41,915 bases of DNA from Clostridiales bacterium (lineage in GTDB: Bacteria > Bacillota > Clostridia > Lachnospirales > Lachnospiraceae). Under the pieces are notes generated by a model. It saw only the letters and a program-made list of their open reading frames with translations. It was not told the DNA's origin and did not search any database. Of the stretch, positions 15,852-24,818 are shown piece after piece (positions within the stretch are counted from its first letter, which is position 1; the number at the start of each line of letters is the position of its first letter). The DNA lies in contig QAKV01000014.1 of assembly GCA_003343625.1 (NCBI GenBank), positions 24,381 through 66,295 on the forward strand, read 5' to 3'. A program made the translations under genes and the position numbers.

Positions 15852-17276
15852 ATGGGACTTAAGAAACGTATGATGAGCCTTCTGCTCGCTGCTGCGGTGG
15901 CTGTTGGATCTTTCCTGGCGGCGCCCGTCAGGGCGGAAGCGGCGACGACTATCGCGAAAGGAATTGATGTATCCAAATACCAGGGGGCGGTAAACTGGAG
16001 CGCGGTGAAAAACGCGGGCTACTCCTTCGCATTCATCAAAATAGGCAGCGCAAAGAGCGGCCTGGATCCATACTATGCGGCCAATATGGCCGGCGCCAAT
16101 GCGGCGGGTTTGAAAGTAGGGGCTTATATCTATTCCTATGCGACCACCGTGGAAGCGGCTATCACGGAGGCGCAGTTCGCTATTGCAGCGCTGGAGCCGT
16201 ACACGGTGAGCTATCCTGTGGTATTCGATCTGGAGGATTCCGTACATAAAAATATGACGCCGGAACAGCTGGCTTCTCTGGCAGTGGCGTTCTGCAGCAC
16301 CGTCCAGAGCGCAGGATACTATCCTATGGTTTATTCCAGCAAAAACTGGATGACCGGGAAGATTGCAGCGACTCCTTACGATAAGTGGATCGCTCAGTAC
16401 AATACGGTATGCGAGTATCCGAATCCGGCTTTTTGGCAGTTTACCAGCAGCGGCACGGTGCCCGGGATCGACGGCAGGGTGGATCTGAATTATCAGTTCA
16501 AGGATTATTCCAACCTGATCGTGGCCAACGGTTTTGTGGATCGGGGCGGAAATCGCTATTATTATAAGAACTATCGGATGCAGTTCGGATTTGTGGAAGA
16601 TAATGGAAAGACCTATTTCATGAACGCGGACGGAACTTTGTACAAGCAGGGCTGGCTGGGCGATGGCGTGAACATGTATTATATGGATACCAGCGACGGT
16701 CACATGCTCAGGGATCTCGTGGAAATAGGGGGCAGGAAATACTATTTCGCAGCTAACGGCCTTATGCAGCGGGGCATGATTCCGCTGAACGGAAAGATCT
16801 ATCTGTTCGGGGCGGACGGCGCGATGCAGTATGGCTTTTATACCGATGCCGCAGCGGGCACACGGTATTTCAAAGAGGATGGCAGCATGGCGGCCAACGA
16901 GTTGGTGGCGGTCAATGGACAGAAATATTATTTCGATGCTTCCGGCCTTATGACCACCGGTCTCGTGCCGATCGGCGGGCTGACCTATCTGTTCGGAGCG
17001 GACGGAACGATGCAGTATGGCTGGTATACTGACGCATCCGGCATGCGGTATTTCCAGGCGGACGGCAGCATGGCGGTCAACACTACGCTGACGGTGGACG
17101 GCGCGCTGTACACATTCGATGCCAACGGGATCGCTACAGCGGTGCCGGCGTTGAATCCCGCAGCCTGGGTGACGGATCCCGCGACCGGGGTGACAGTGGA
17201 CACCGCGACGGGAGAAGTGGTGGCTCCTGAAACGGTGGCACAGGTGGCGGCGATGAGCGCCGGTGCGGGGCAATAA
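15852..17276 (+). CDS. Secreted GH25 lysozyme with cell-wall-binding repeats
   Basis: A 474-residue secreted muramidase that cleaves the MurNAc-GlcNAc bond of peptidoglycan. A signal peptide (LLLAAAVAVGSFLAAPVRAEA) ends near residue 30. The GH25 domain spans about 36-220, with Asp39 in GIDVSKYQG and the catalytic Asp126/Glu128 in VVFDLED. From about residue 220 to 430 come CW-binding (choline/glucan-binding-like) repeats with the pattern YYF-x-DGSM / YLFGADG-MQYG. The C-terminal tail is rich in Ala, Thr and Val. The ATG at 15852 is chosen because GGAGG lies 5 bases upstream; an ATG at 15840 precedes that site. A peptidoglycan-remodelling role fits the carboxypeptidase gene that follows. Confidence 0.92.
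   Translation: MGLKKRMMSLLLAAAVAVGSFLAAPVRAEAATTIAKGIDVSKYQGAVNWSAVKNAGYSFAFIKIGSAKSGLDPYYAANMAGANAAGLKVGAYIYSYATTVEAAITEAQFAIAALEPYTVSYPVVFDLEDSVHKNMTPEQLASLAVAFCSTVQSAGYYPMVYSSKNWMTGKIAATPYDKWIAQYNTVCEYPNPAFWQFTSSGTVPGIDGRVDLNYQFKDYSNLIVANGFVDRGGNRYYYKNYRMQFGFVEDNGKTYFMNADGTLYKQGWLGDGVNMYYMDTSDGHMLRDLVEIGGRKYYFAANGLMQRGMIPLNGKIYLFGADGAMQYGFYTDAAAGTRYFKEDGSMAANELVAVNGQKYYFDASGLMTTGLVPIGGLTYLFGADGTMQYGWYTDASGMRYFQADGSMAVNTTLTVDGALYTFDANGIATAVPALNPAAWVTDPATGVTVDTATGEVVAPETVAQVAAMSAGAGQ
16741..17090 (+). repeat. Two tandem ~175-bp coding repeats in the lysozyme
   Basis: Two consecutive units in the wall-binding part encode near-identical blocks: YLFGADGAMQYG-F-YTDA then YLFGADGTMQYG-W-YTDA, each followed by RYF-x-x-DGSMA. 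They look like a recent internal duplication of a double CW-binding module, with weaker copies on either side. Confidence 0.6.
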
Positions 17277-17359
17277 CGGAGCTGATACAGAGAAAAAGGA
17301 ATAATCCGGGGAATCCGACATAAGAATAACTATAGCAATCTGAAGATGGAGAGCATCAT

Positions 17360-18547
17360 ATGAACGGGTCGTGCAAAAGACGTATTGCCGTGCTGCTTCT
17401 GTCGGTTGAGATGATTCTTATGCTGGTTCTTTGGCCGGCGCAAAGCGTCTGTGCAGCAGAGGGGGCGGTTTCCATTTCAGCCCCTTCTGCTATTTTATTG
17501 GAAGCGTCTACCGGAAAGGTCATCTATGAGCAGAATGCGGATCAGGTCTGCGCTCCGGCGAGCATAACGAAAATTATGACGCTGCTGCTGATTTTCGAAG
17601 CTCTGGATAAAGGGGAGATCGAACTTGCGGACGAGGTGATCACCAGCGAACGGGCCCAGTCCATGGGGGGATCCCAGGTTTTTTTGGAGGCCGGAGAACT
17701 GCAGACTGTGGATACCCTGATTAAATGCATCGCAGTGGCCAGCGGTAACGATGCGGCCGTGGCGATGGCGGAACATATCGCGGGGAGCGAGGAGGAATTC
17801 GTCGCCCGCATGAATCAAAAGGCGCAGGAATTGTCCATGACCAATACCCATTTCGTGGACTGTTGCGGACTGACGGATTCGGAGGAGCATCATACCAGCG
17901 CCAGAGATGTGGCGATCATGAGCAGGGAGCTGGTGACGCGCTATCCGGATGTCTATCGCTATACGGGGATCTGGATGGAGGATATCACCCATACCACTGC
18001 CCGGGGGAGCACCTCCTTTACCCTCTCATCCACCAATAAACTGCTCAAGCAATATCAGTGGGCCACCGGTTTGAAGACCGGATCCACGAGCAAAGCGAAA
18101 TACTGCCTTTCGGCCACTGCGAAAAAGGACGATATGGAGCTGATTGCCGTGATCATGACGGCGCCGGACTCCAAGTCCCGATTTGAGGACGCGGCTGCCC
18201 TGCTTAACTACGGCTATAGCGTCAGCGCCCTGTATCGGGATGAAAATCAGGATAAAATTCCGGATATGAAGGTGCGGGGAGGAGTGGAGGAAGCCGTTCC
18301 TCTGGCCTATGATTCGAGCTTCTCCTATCTGGATGTGGACGGACACGATCTGGAAATGATCCAGAAAAATCTGATTTTGCCTGAGGAGGCTACCGCTCCC
18401 ATCAAGGCGGGGCAGCAGGCGGGAGAGGCGCAGTACACCCTGAACGGAGAGGTGATCGGAACGGTTCCCATCCTGTTTGCAGCCAGCGTGAAAAAGGCGG
18501 TCTATCGCGATTACGTGATAAAAATCATCGGATATTTTCTTTTATAA
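17360..18547 (+). CDS. D-alanyl-D-alanine carboxypeptidase, S11 family (DacF-like)
   Basis: A 395-residue penicillin-binding protein that removes the terminal D-Ala from peptidoglycan stem peptides. Active-site motifs are complete: Ser68-x-x-Lys71 (SITK), Ser128-Gly-Asn130 (SGN) and Lys239-Thr-Gly241 (KTG). A signal peptide spans about 1-32. The C-terminal PBP5-type beta domain follows (residues ~290-375) and a hydrophobic stretch (VIKIIGYFLL) ends the protein, possibly a membrane anchor. The start is the ATG at 17360 after GGAGAG. The 83-base gap after the lysozyme gene has no clear terminator, so the two may share a transcript. Confidence 0.92.
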   Translation: MNGSCKRRIAVLLLSVEMILMLVLWPAQSVCAAEGAVSISAPSAILLEASTGKVIYEQNADQVCAPASITKIMTLLLIFEALDKGEIELADEVITSERAQSMGGSQVFLEAGELQTVDTLIKCIAVASGNDAAVAMAEHIAGSEEEFVARMNQKAQELSMTNTHFVDCCGLTDSEEHHTSARDVAIMSRELVTRYPDVYRYTGIWMEDITHTTARGSTSFTLSSTNKLLKQYQWATGLKTGSTSKAKYCLSATAKKDDMELIAVIMTAPDSKSRFEDAAALLNYGYSVSALYRDENQDKIPDMKVRGGVEEAVPLAYDSSFSYLDVDGHDLEMIQKNLILPEEATAPIKAGQQAGEAQYTLNGEVIGTVPILFAASVKKAVYRDYVIKIIGYFLL

Positions 18548-18559
18548 GCGGCCCTTTTA

Positions 18560-18568
18560 TGATACAAT
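18560..18568 (+). promoter_or_regulatory. Extended -10 promoter before the phosphoesterase gene
   Basis: TGATACAAT gives an extended -10 element (TGn followed by TACAAT) in the 60-base gap between the carboxypeptidase and metallophosphoesterase genes. The -35 region is poor, so this is a tentative call. Confidence 0.4.
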
Positions 18569-18607
18569 GAGTCAAAAAGCGGACGCGAGCGCTTACTGGA
18601 GAGAGAT

Positions 18608-19495
18608 ATGATGTTGAAACTGGGACTGCTGGCGGGCTTTCTGTGCCTGTGTATATTCGCCGTTGCGATCTATGACAGCACCCGCTTTGTAAAAGTATCC
18701 TACAAGATTGCAAATGCCGAGGTAAAAAAAAGAGTGAAGTTCGTGCTGCTGGCTGACCTGCACAACAGACGGTATGGCCCGCATAACGAAAAACTTTTCG
18801 CGGCCATCGAGGCGGAAAAGCCGGATTTCATCCTGTCGGCGGGGGACCTGATAACTTCCGTGCCGAAGTTGTCCATGGAGCCGGCGGAGGAGCTGGTCAG
18901 GAATCTGGCCGAACGGTATCCTTTCTATTACGCCAATGGAAACCATGAGTACAGGATATATCATGATCCGGAAAAATTCGGCGGGATGGGAGCTGAGTAC
19001 AGGAGCGTGCTGGAGAAGAGCGGGGTTTGCCTTCTGGAAAACCAAAGCGTCGTCATGGCCGACGAGGGAATCCGGATTTACGGGTTGGATCTGCCTCCGC
19101 GCTTTTACCACAAGTTTCGCAAAACTCCTCCTGGAAAGGAGGAGCTGGATCGGATCCTGGGGACGGCTTCCAGGGGAGAATACCGGATTTTGCTGGCGCA
19201 CAATCCTGCTTATTTCGAAGCCTATGCGTCATGGGGGGCGGATCTGACCCTTTCGGGTCATGTCCATGGGGGTATCATGCGCCTGCCCTGGCTGGGCGGG
19301 GTTCTATCCACTTCCCTGACCTTGTTCCCGAAGTATGACGGAGGGGAATTTCGTCTGGGAGAGAAGCGGATGATCGTGAGCCGGGGGCTTGGAAGTCATA
19401 CGATTCCGATTCGGATTTTTAATCCGGCGGAACTGGTGGCGGTGGAACTCGCCCCCAAAGGGACGGATACGCAGAAAGAGAAAAACAGAAAATGA
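18608..19495 (+). CDS. Calcineurin-like metallophosphoesterase (YaeI/YkuE-like)
   Basis: A 295-residue dimetal phosphoesterase with an N-terminal membrane anchor or uncleaved signal (about residues 4-22). The full motif set is visible: DLH (LLADLHN), GD (SAGDLI), GNHE, H in LLAHNP and GHVHGG. Relatives in the YkuE group act on phospholipid-type substrates at the membrane, but the substrate here is not known. It is followed by scpA after about 58 bases, so it is likely the first gene of a transcript containing scpA, scpB and perhaps the second carboxypeptidase. Confidence 0.88.
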   Translation: MMLKLGLLAGFLCLCIFAVAIYDSTRFVKVSYKIANAEVKKRVKFVLLADLHNRRYGPHNEKLFAAIEAEKPDFILSAGDLITSVPKLSMEPAEELVRNLAERYPFYYANGNHEYRIYHDPEKFGGMGAEYRSVLEKSGVCLLENQSVVMADEGIRIYGLDLPPRFYHKFRKTPPGKEELDRILGTASRGEYRILLAHNPAYFEAYASWGADLTLSGHVHGGIMRLPWLGGVLSTSLTLFPKYDGGEFRLGEKRMIVSRGLGSHTIPIRIFNPAELVAVELAPKGTDTQKEKNRK

Positions 19496-19553
19496 GGAAG
19501 CGGCTGCCGCCTGTGCTGAATCCCGGCCTGGCGCGACAGCAGCCGCGCAGGAA

Positions 19554-20306
19554 ATGATGGCGCTGGAAGTGAAACTGGAAGCATTCGAAGGCCCGCTGGA
19601 TCTTCTTTTGCATTTGATCGAAAAGAATAGAATCGACATTTATGATATTCCGATTTCGGAGATTACGGAGCAGTACCTGGACTATATTCGGCAGATGGAA
19701 ACAGAGGATATGAACGTGATGAGCGAGTTCCTCGTCATGGCAGCCACGCTGCTGGAAATCAAATGCAGGATGCTTTTGCCCAGGGAAGTGACGGAAGAGG
19801 GCGAAGAGGAAGATCCCAGGGCTGAGCTGGTGCAGAAGCTGTTGGAATATAAGATGTATAAGTATATGTCTTATGAATTGAAGGACATGCAGGCCGGCGC
19901 GGGGAAATATTATTATAAAGGCGCGACGATGCCGCCGGAAGTGGAGGCGTTTCGCCCCCCGGTCAATTATGAGGAGCTCATCGGGGATCTGACCCTTGCG
20001 AAGTTGAACGAGATTTTCAAAAACGTGATACGGCGTCAGGAAGACCGGGTGGATCCCGTCAGGAGCCGGTTCGGCAAGATCGAAAAAGATGAGATTAACA
20101 TGGAGGAAAAGGCGGGATACGTGGAGAAATTTCTGCATTCGCACCGGCGCTTTTCCTTTCGGGAACTTTTGGAAAAACAGCACAGCAAAATGGAAGTCAT
20201 CGTGACGTTTCTGGTCGTTCTGGAATTGATGAAGATCGGGAAAGTGACGGTGGAACAGGATTCCATCGACGATGAAATTACGATCATTTCCAGAGAGGAG
20301 CGGTAA
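19554..20306 (+). CDS. scpA: Segregation and condensation protein A
   Basis: A kleisin of about 250 residues that links SMC heads and, with ScpB, forms the bacterial condensin complex for chromosome compaction and segregation. The start ALEVKLEAFEGPLDLLLHL is the classic ScpA N-terminus, the middle has IPISEITEQYLDYI, and the C-terminal winged-helix domain holds RFSFRELLEK and VIVTFLVVLELMKIGKV. Start choice: ATGs at 19554 and 19557 fit the family; the open frame extends further upstream but overlaps the phosphoesterase gene. The ribosome-binding site is weak (GCAGGA close to the ATG). scpB follows one base after the stop. Confidence 0.93.
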   Translation: MMALEVKLEAFEGPLDLLLHLIEKNRIDIYDIPISEITEQYLDYIRQMETEDMNVMSEFLVMAATLLEIKCRMLLPREVTEEGEEEDPRAELVQKLLEYKMYKYMSYELKDMQAGAGKYYYKGATMPPEVEAFRPPVNYEELIGDLTLAKLNEIFKNVIRRQEDRVDPVRSRFGKIEKDEINMEEKAGYVEKFLHSHRRFSFRELLEKQHSKMEVIVTFLVVLELMKIGKVTVEQDSIDDEITIISREER

Positions 20307-20307
20307 A

Positions 20308-20877
20308 ATGGAGCGAAAGGAACAGGAAGCGGCGTTGGAAGCCGTTCTTTTTGCGGTGGGGGAGTCCGTGGAAGAGAAGCGGCTTTCGGAAATCATTGGG
20401 GAAAGCCAGAAAAAGACGAGGGAGATTCTGGAAGGGATGAAGGCGCGTTGGAATGAGGAGGGGCGGGGAGTAACACTTTTGTGCCTGGATCAGTCCTGGC
20501 AGATGTGCACTCGCCCGGAAATGTACGAGTACCTGATCAGAATCGCAAAAACGCCTCGAAAATATTCGCTTTCGGATACGCTGTTGGAAACGCTTTCCAT
20601 TATCGCCTACAAACAGCCGGTGACGAAGCTGGATGTGGAGCGGATCCGGGGAGTAAACTGCGATCATGCCATCAACAGGTTGGTGGAATTCGATCTGGTG
20701 ATGGAGTTGGGGAGGCTGGATGCGCCGGGCCGTCCGCTGTTGTTCGGAACCACGGAGCAGTTTCTGCGGACTTTTGGCGTCAGCTCTCTGGAAGATCTGC
20801 CGGCGCTGACCCCTGTGGAAGTGGAGGAATTCAAAGAGCAGGCGGAACAGGAAGCGGCCCTTCAGCTGGAAACCTGA
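20308..20877 (+). CDS. scpB: Segregation and condensation protein B
   Basis: A 189-residue ScpB with two winged-helix domains, the kleisin partner in the SMC-ScpA-ScpB condensin. Motifs LEAVLFAVGESV near the N-terminus, YSLSDTLLETLSIIAYKQPVTKLDVERIRGV in the middle (residues ~85-115) and GRPLLFGTTEQFLRTFGV match the family. The ATG at 20308 follows the scpA stop after one base, with GAGGAG about 7 bases upstream; an in-frame ATG at 20272 would lie inside scpA. Usual length. Confidence 0.95.
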   Translation: MERKEQEAALEAVLFAVGESVEEKRLSEIIGESQKKTREILEGMKARWNEEGRGVTLLCLDQSWQMCTRPEMYEYLIRIAKTPRKYSLSDTLLETLSIIAYKQPVTKLDVERIRGVNCDHAINRLVEFDLVMELGRLDAPGRPLLFGTTEQFLRTFGVSSLEDLPALTPVEVEEFKEQAEQEAALQLET

Positions 20878-20952
20878 GGAAAAAGGAATGAAGGCTTTCG
20901 GTGTCCCATATATATGATAATAACGGTGACAGGACGAAAGCGAGGCTGACAG

Positions 20953-22332
20953 ATGGAAAAGAGGAGGGACCGTAAAGGGCGGCTGCAAACGATCGGAAGG
21001 AGGATCACAGGGCCGGCGTGGCGTTTCCTGGCAGGAACCCTGGCGGCGCTCATTTTGATGGGCAGCGCGGTGCGCGCAAACGGACAGCGGCCTGTATATG
21101 CAGAGGCCGCAGATGAGAGAAAAGAAGAAAAATCGAGTACAACCAGTCAGCTTTACGCCCAGTCCGCAGTCCTGATGGATGCAGAAAACGGGCGTGTTTT
21201 ATTGCAGAAAAACGGAAATGACGTGATGCCTATGGCCAGCACCACGAAGATCATGACCTGCATTCTGACGTTGGAACTGGGAAACGTTTCCGATATGGCG
21301 TCCGTCTCTTCTTATGCGGCGGGACAGCCGGAAGTGCGCATGGGGGCGAAAAAGGGAGAGGTTTATCGGATCGGTGATCTGCTCTATTCCCTGATGTTGG
21401 AATCTCATAACGATGCGGCGGTGATCATTGCGGAATACTATGGGAGCAAGTGGGCGGGCCTTTCAGAGGATATCAGTTCTCATTCCGCAGAGGAAAGCAA
21501 ACGGGCGGTGCTGGCATTTACGGGGAAAATGAACGAGAAGGCCGCCAGTCTGGGGTGCGGGGACACTTTTTTCGTCACGCCAAACGGCCTGGATGCAACG
21601 CTGATGGCGGAGTACGGAGGACAGACTGTGGAGCGATCCCATTCCACTACGGCCAGGGATCTGGCTCTTATCATGAGCTACTGTATCACGGATTCCCCGG
21701 CCAGAGAGGCTTTTCTGGAAGTGACGCGCGCGCAATCCTACGTCTTTGGCGACTATCGGAAAGCGGAGGGAGGAGAATATACGGCGGGGAACAGGACGAT
21801 TTCCTGTACTAATCATAACGCGTTTTTGCAGATGATGGATGGGGCGCTGTCCGGAAAAACGGGGTATACCGGCAAAGCGGGATACTGCTATGTGGGGGCG
21901 CTGGAACGGGACGGGAAGACATTTTCCATCGCCCTCCTGGCCTGCGGATGGCCGAACAATAAGACATGGAAGTGGCACGATGCCAGAATCCTGATGGAAT
22001 ACGGTCTGGAAAATTTTGAAAAATGCGATATCTATCAGGAAAAGGCGCTGGAGCCGGTACCGGTGGTAAACGGGCAAAAGACGGAAGTTCCCCTGACGGC
22101 GGAAGCGAAAAAAATCGAACTTTTGTTGGGGCCGGAGGACGAGATAGAGGTGGAATGGTCCCTGCCGGACAGCCTGGGAGCTCCTGTGAAAAAGGGGGAT
22201 GAAGTGGGGGAACAGTCTTTTCTGGTCAACGGAGAACTTTATGCGCTTATACCGGTAAAAGCGGGAGAAACTGTGCCGAAAATCACCTATCCTTACTGTA
22301 TTCGTAGGGTGTTGGATGCTGTGTTGTTGTAA
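20953..22332 (+). CDS. D-alanyl-D-alanine carboxypeptidase, S11 family
   Basis: A 459-residue S11 penicillin-binding protein. Active-site motifs: Ser96-x-x-Lys99 (STTK), Ser151-His-Asn153 (SHN) and Lys302-Thr-Gly304 (KTG). A basic N-terminus and hydrophobic helix (about 25-40) serve as the signal. An insertion around 165-190 and another near 265-285 make it longer than DacF. A C-terminal beta domain follows, and a hydrophobic end gives a possible membrane anchor. Its position behind scpA-scpB matches the Bacillus scpAB-dacB neighbourhood, where DacB acts in the spore cortex. A sporulation role here is inferred from synteny only, so no symbol is given. Confidence 0.9.
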   Translation: MEKRRDRKGRLQTIGRRITGPAWRFLAGTLAALILMGSAVRANGQRPVYAEAADERKEEKSSTTSQLYAQSAVLMDAENGRVLLQKNGNDVMPMASTTKIMTCILTLELGNVSDMASVSSYAAGQPEVRMGAKKGEVYRIGDLLYSLMLESHNDAAVIIAEYYGSKWAGLSEDISSHSAEESKRAVLAFTGKMNEKAASLGCGDTFFVTPNGLDATLMAEYGGQTVERSHSTTARDLALIMSYCITDSPAREAFLEVTRAQSYVFGDYRKAEGGEYTAGNRTISCTNHNAFLQMMDGALSGKTGYTGKAGYCYVGALERDGKTFSIALLACGWPNNKTWKWHDARILMEYGLENFEKCDIYQEKALEPVPVVNGQKTEVPLTAEAKKIELLLGPEDEIEVEWSLPDSLGAPVKKGDEVGEQSFLVNGELYALIPVKAGETVPKITYPYCIRRVLDAVLL

Positions 22333-22414
22333 AAAATGTCCAAAAATGATTGCGCAAGTCGAATAAATTGGTCATTTTATTTCATTTTTATATCTGGCGG
22401 CCCTTACGTTTTCG

Positions 22415-22423
22415 TGGTATACT
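22415..22423 (+). promoter_or_regulatory. Extended -10 promoter of the carboxyltransferase operon
   Basis: TGGTATACT (TGn plus TATACT) lies in the 199-base gap before the start at 22532. The -35 position is poor. A second TGCTATTAT at 22453-22461 could be an alternative. The rest of this gap is AT-rich, with no gene, and a weak AAAATGA/TCATTTT inverted repeat follows the preceding stop. Confidence 0.45.
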
Positions 22424-22531
22424 ACTAAAGTACGGATGCACGGCGAAAATTGTGCTATTATGCTCATTTTTGCGTTAATTCGTCAATCGGGTTTATTTAT
22501 TTTATCCAAATATAAAATGGAGGGCTGAAAA

Positions 22532-23962
22532 ATGAGCAACACTTCACAAGCGAGTCAAAGAATAGCAGCTTTACTCGACGACAACAGCTTCGTTGAAATC
22601 GGCGCGAAGGTTACAGCCAGGGCCACCGACTTCAATCTGAAACAGACAGAGACACCTTCCGACGGCGTTATCACAGGTTATGGGCTGATCGATGGCAACC
22701 TCGTGTATGTTTACAGCCAGGACGCTTCCGTTTTGGGCGGCAGCATCGGTGAAATGCACGCCAAAAAGATCGTGAACCTGTATAATCTGGCTATGAAGAC
22801 CGGCGCTCCGGTGATCGGCCTGATCGATTCCGCAGGATTTCGCCTGCAGGAGGCGGCAGACGCCCTGAACGCTTTCGGCGAAATTTACTTAAAACAGTCT
22901 TTGGCGTCCGGAGTGATCCCTCAGATCACTGCTGTTTTCGGCAGCTGCGGCGGCGGTCTGGCTCTGATCCCCACGCTGACGGACTTTACGTTTATGGAGG
23001 GGAGCAAGGCGAAACTGTTCGTCAATTCTCCCAATGCCCTGGCGGGCAATTACGCCGGCAAATGCGATACGTCCGCAGCCGCGTTTCAGAGCGAAGAGGC
23101 CGGAATCGTGGATGTGGTGGGCGACGAAGCGCAGATCCTGTCGGGGATCCGCGAGCTGGTCTGCATGCTTCCTGCCAACAACGAGGACAACGATGCGTAT
23201 GAAGAGTGTACGGATGACCTGAACCGTGTGAATGAAGAGCTTTCCGCCTGTGTGGGAGACACCTTCGTGGCCCTTTCGCTGATTGCGGATGATCAGAGAT
23301 TCTTCGAAGTGAAGGGTTCCTGGGCGAAAGATATGGTGACGGGATTCCTTCGTTTAAACGGTATGACGGTGGGCGCAGTGGCGAATCGCAGCGAAGTGCT
23401 GGATGAAGAAGGAAAGGTGGCAGAGAAGTTCGATGCGGCTCTTTCTGTCAGGGGATGTGAGAAAGCGGCGGATTTCGTGAACTTTTGTGATGCATTCGGA
23501 ATTCCCGTACTGTCTCTGACCAATGTGACGGGTTTTGCAGCGACCAAATGTTCCGAGAAGAGAATCGCCAAAGCGGCGGCGAAGCTGACCTATGCGTTTG
23601 CGAACGCTACGGTTCCGAAGGTGAACGTGGTGATCGGAAAAGCGTATGGAAGCGCTTACAATGTGATGAATTCCAAGGCGGTCGGAGCGGATATCACCTA
23701 TGCCTGGCCGGATGCGAAGATCGGCACCATGGATGCGAAACTGGCGGCCAAGATCATCTGTGACGGGCAGGACAGCGCGGCTATCGATGCCTGCGCCAAG
23801 GAATATGAAACCGGTCAGACCAGCGTGGAGAGTGCTGCGAGAAGGGGTTATGTGGATCAGATTATCGAAGCGGCTGAGACGAGAAAGTATGTCATCGGAG
23901 CATTCGAGATGTTGTTTACGAAGAGGGAAGACCGTCCGGCGAAAAAACACGGCACAGTATAA
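22532..23962 (+). CDS. Biotin-dependent carboxyltransferase, acyl-CoA type (MmdA/PccB-like)
   Basis: A 476-residue member of the acyl-CoA carboxyltransferase family with two crotonase-like halves. The N-terminal half has SQDASVLGGSIGEMHAKKI and an oxyanion loop GSCGGGLAL. The C-terminal half has VTGFAATK, GKAYGSAYNVMNSKA and YAWPDAKIGTMDAKLAAKI. It is some 35-45 residues shorter than typical MmdA or PccB and departs from them at the usual MGAKGA position (MDAKLA here). Methylmalonyl-CoA is the usual substrate in such operons, but the substrate cannot be fixed from sequence. It is first in an operon with an OadG-like subunit, biotin carrier, OadB and an OadA-type carboxyltransferase. Confidence 0.85.
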   Translation: MSNTSQASQRIAALLDDNSFVEIGAKVTARATDFNLKQTETPSDGVITGYGLIDGNLVYVYSQDASVLGGSIGEMHAKKIVNLYNLAMKTGAPVIGLIDSAGFRLQEAADALNAFGEIYLKQSLASGVIPQITAVFGSCGGGLALIPTLTDFTFMEGSKAKLFVNSPNALAGNYAGKCDTSAAAFQSEEAGIVDVVGDEAQILSGIRELVCMLPANNEDNDAYEECTDDLNRVNEELSACVGDTFVALSLIADDQRFFEVKGSWAKDMVTGFLRLNGMTVGAVANRSEVLDEEGKVAEKFDAALSVRGCEKAADFVNFCDAFGIPVLSLTNVTGFAATKCSEKRIAKAAAKLTYAFANATVPKVNVVIGKAYGSAYNVMNSKAVGADITYAWPDAKIGTMDAKLAAKIICDGQDSAAIDACAKEYETGQTSVESAARRGYVDQIIEAAETRKYVIGAFEMLFTKREDRPAKKHGTV

Positions 23963-23980
23963 GAAAGGGAGCTGCTTAAT

Positions 23981-24733
23981 ATGAAAAAATTTCTGATAAT
24001 ATTAGGTATGTTGACCTGTCTGCTGGGGATGACGGCATGCACTCAGAATCAGGAGGATGCGGCGGTTGCCAATCCGCTGCAGATCGATGATGAGAGCGCG
24101 CTGGCGTATGCGCAGCAGGTTATCGACGCGATCAACCAGATCGTCGTCGCCGGCCTGGAGGATCAGTATGCTTCCGATGAGGTGCTCAGCGCCGCGCTGA
24201 GCAGTTGGGAGTCCGCAGTGTCGGATTTGGGAGAATATCAGGGGATCATGGAACACACCATGACCTGGGATGAGGATTCCGTGACGATCGAGGCGACCGT
24301 CGACGGAACGGATCACGATGCGGTGGTTTCCATCGTTCTGGACAGCACTGGAAATCTGACGAGCATTACCACCAACGTTCAGCGCAGCATGAGCGAACTG
24401 ATGACCAATGCGGCGCTCAATACGCTGCTGGGAATGGGAACCGTCTTCATCGTCCTGATCCTGATCAGTCTGTTGATCGGCGCGTTCCGCTATATTCCGG
24501 TTATTCAGGAGAAGCTTTCCGGCAAGGGAAAAGTGGAAAAAGTGGAAAAGGCGGAGAAAGCGCCGGCGCCCAAACCGACGCCCGTCCACGCCCCCGTCCC
24601 CGCAGCGCAGCCGGATGACGGGGAACTGGTTGCGGTGATTGCGGCAGCCATCGCGGCAAGCGAAAACACGTCGCCGGAAGGATTCGTGGTCAGAAGCATC
24701 CGGCGCAGAGGCGGAAGATGGAAAAATGCCTGA
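23981..24733 (+). CDS. OadG-like subunit with lipoprotein-type N-terminus
   Basis: A 250-residue protein. Residues 1-20 form a lipoprotein-like signal ending MTAC (Cys20). An extracytoplasmic domain of about 125 residues follows. A single transmembrane helix (about 150-169) then leads into a cytoplasmic part typical of the sodium-pump decarboxylase gamma subunit: a Lys/Pro/Ala linker, then ELVAVIAAAIAA and a GFVVRSIRRRG end. Ordinary OadG proteins are around 80-120 residues and lack the outer domain. Gamma subunits bridge the carboxyltransferase to the membrane beta subunit and may bind zinc. It lies 18 bases after the carboxyltransferase gene. The outer domain resembles DUF3887 only loosely. 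Confidence 0.75.
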   Translation: MKKFLIILGMLTCLLGMTACTQNQEDAAVANPLQIDDESALAYAQQVIDAINQIVVAGLEDQYASDEVLSAALSSWESAVSDLGEYQGIMEHTMTWDEDSVTIEATVDGTDHDAVVSIVLDSTGNLTSITTNVQRSMSELMTNAALNTLLGMGTVFIVLILISLLIGAFRYIPVIQEKLSGKGKVEKVEKAEKAPAPKPTPVHAPVPAAQPDDGELVAVIAAAIAASENTSPEGFVVRSIRRRGGRWKNA

Positions 24734-24818
24734 AAGGAAACCGGATAGACGGACGAATCCGGAGGCTTACTTAAAAATCCAGTCCCGTGAGGACATTATT
24801 TTACAGGAGGAATCGAGA

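Noticed and set aside
15759..17321. 520-codon open frame on the minus strand opposite the lysozyme
   Set aside because: It mirrors the GH25 gene and its repeats, with no family resemblance; a composition artefact.
24639..24818. Extended N-terminus or separate small gene before the biotin carrier
   Set aside because: The frame overlaps the OadG-like gene and lacks a ribosome-binding site, while the ATG at 24819 has a strong one and gives the family N-terminus.
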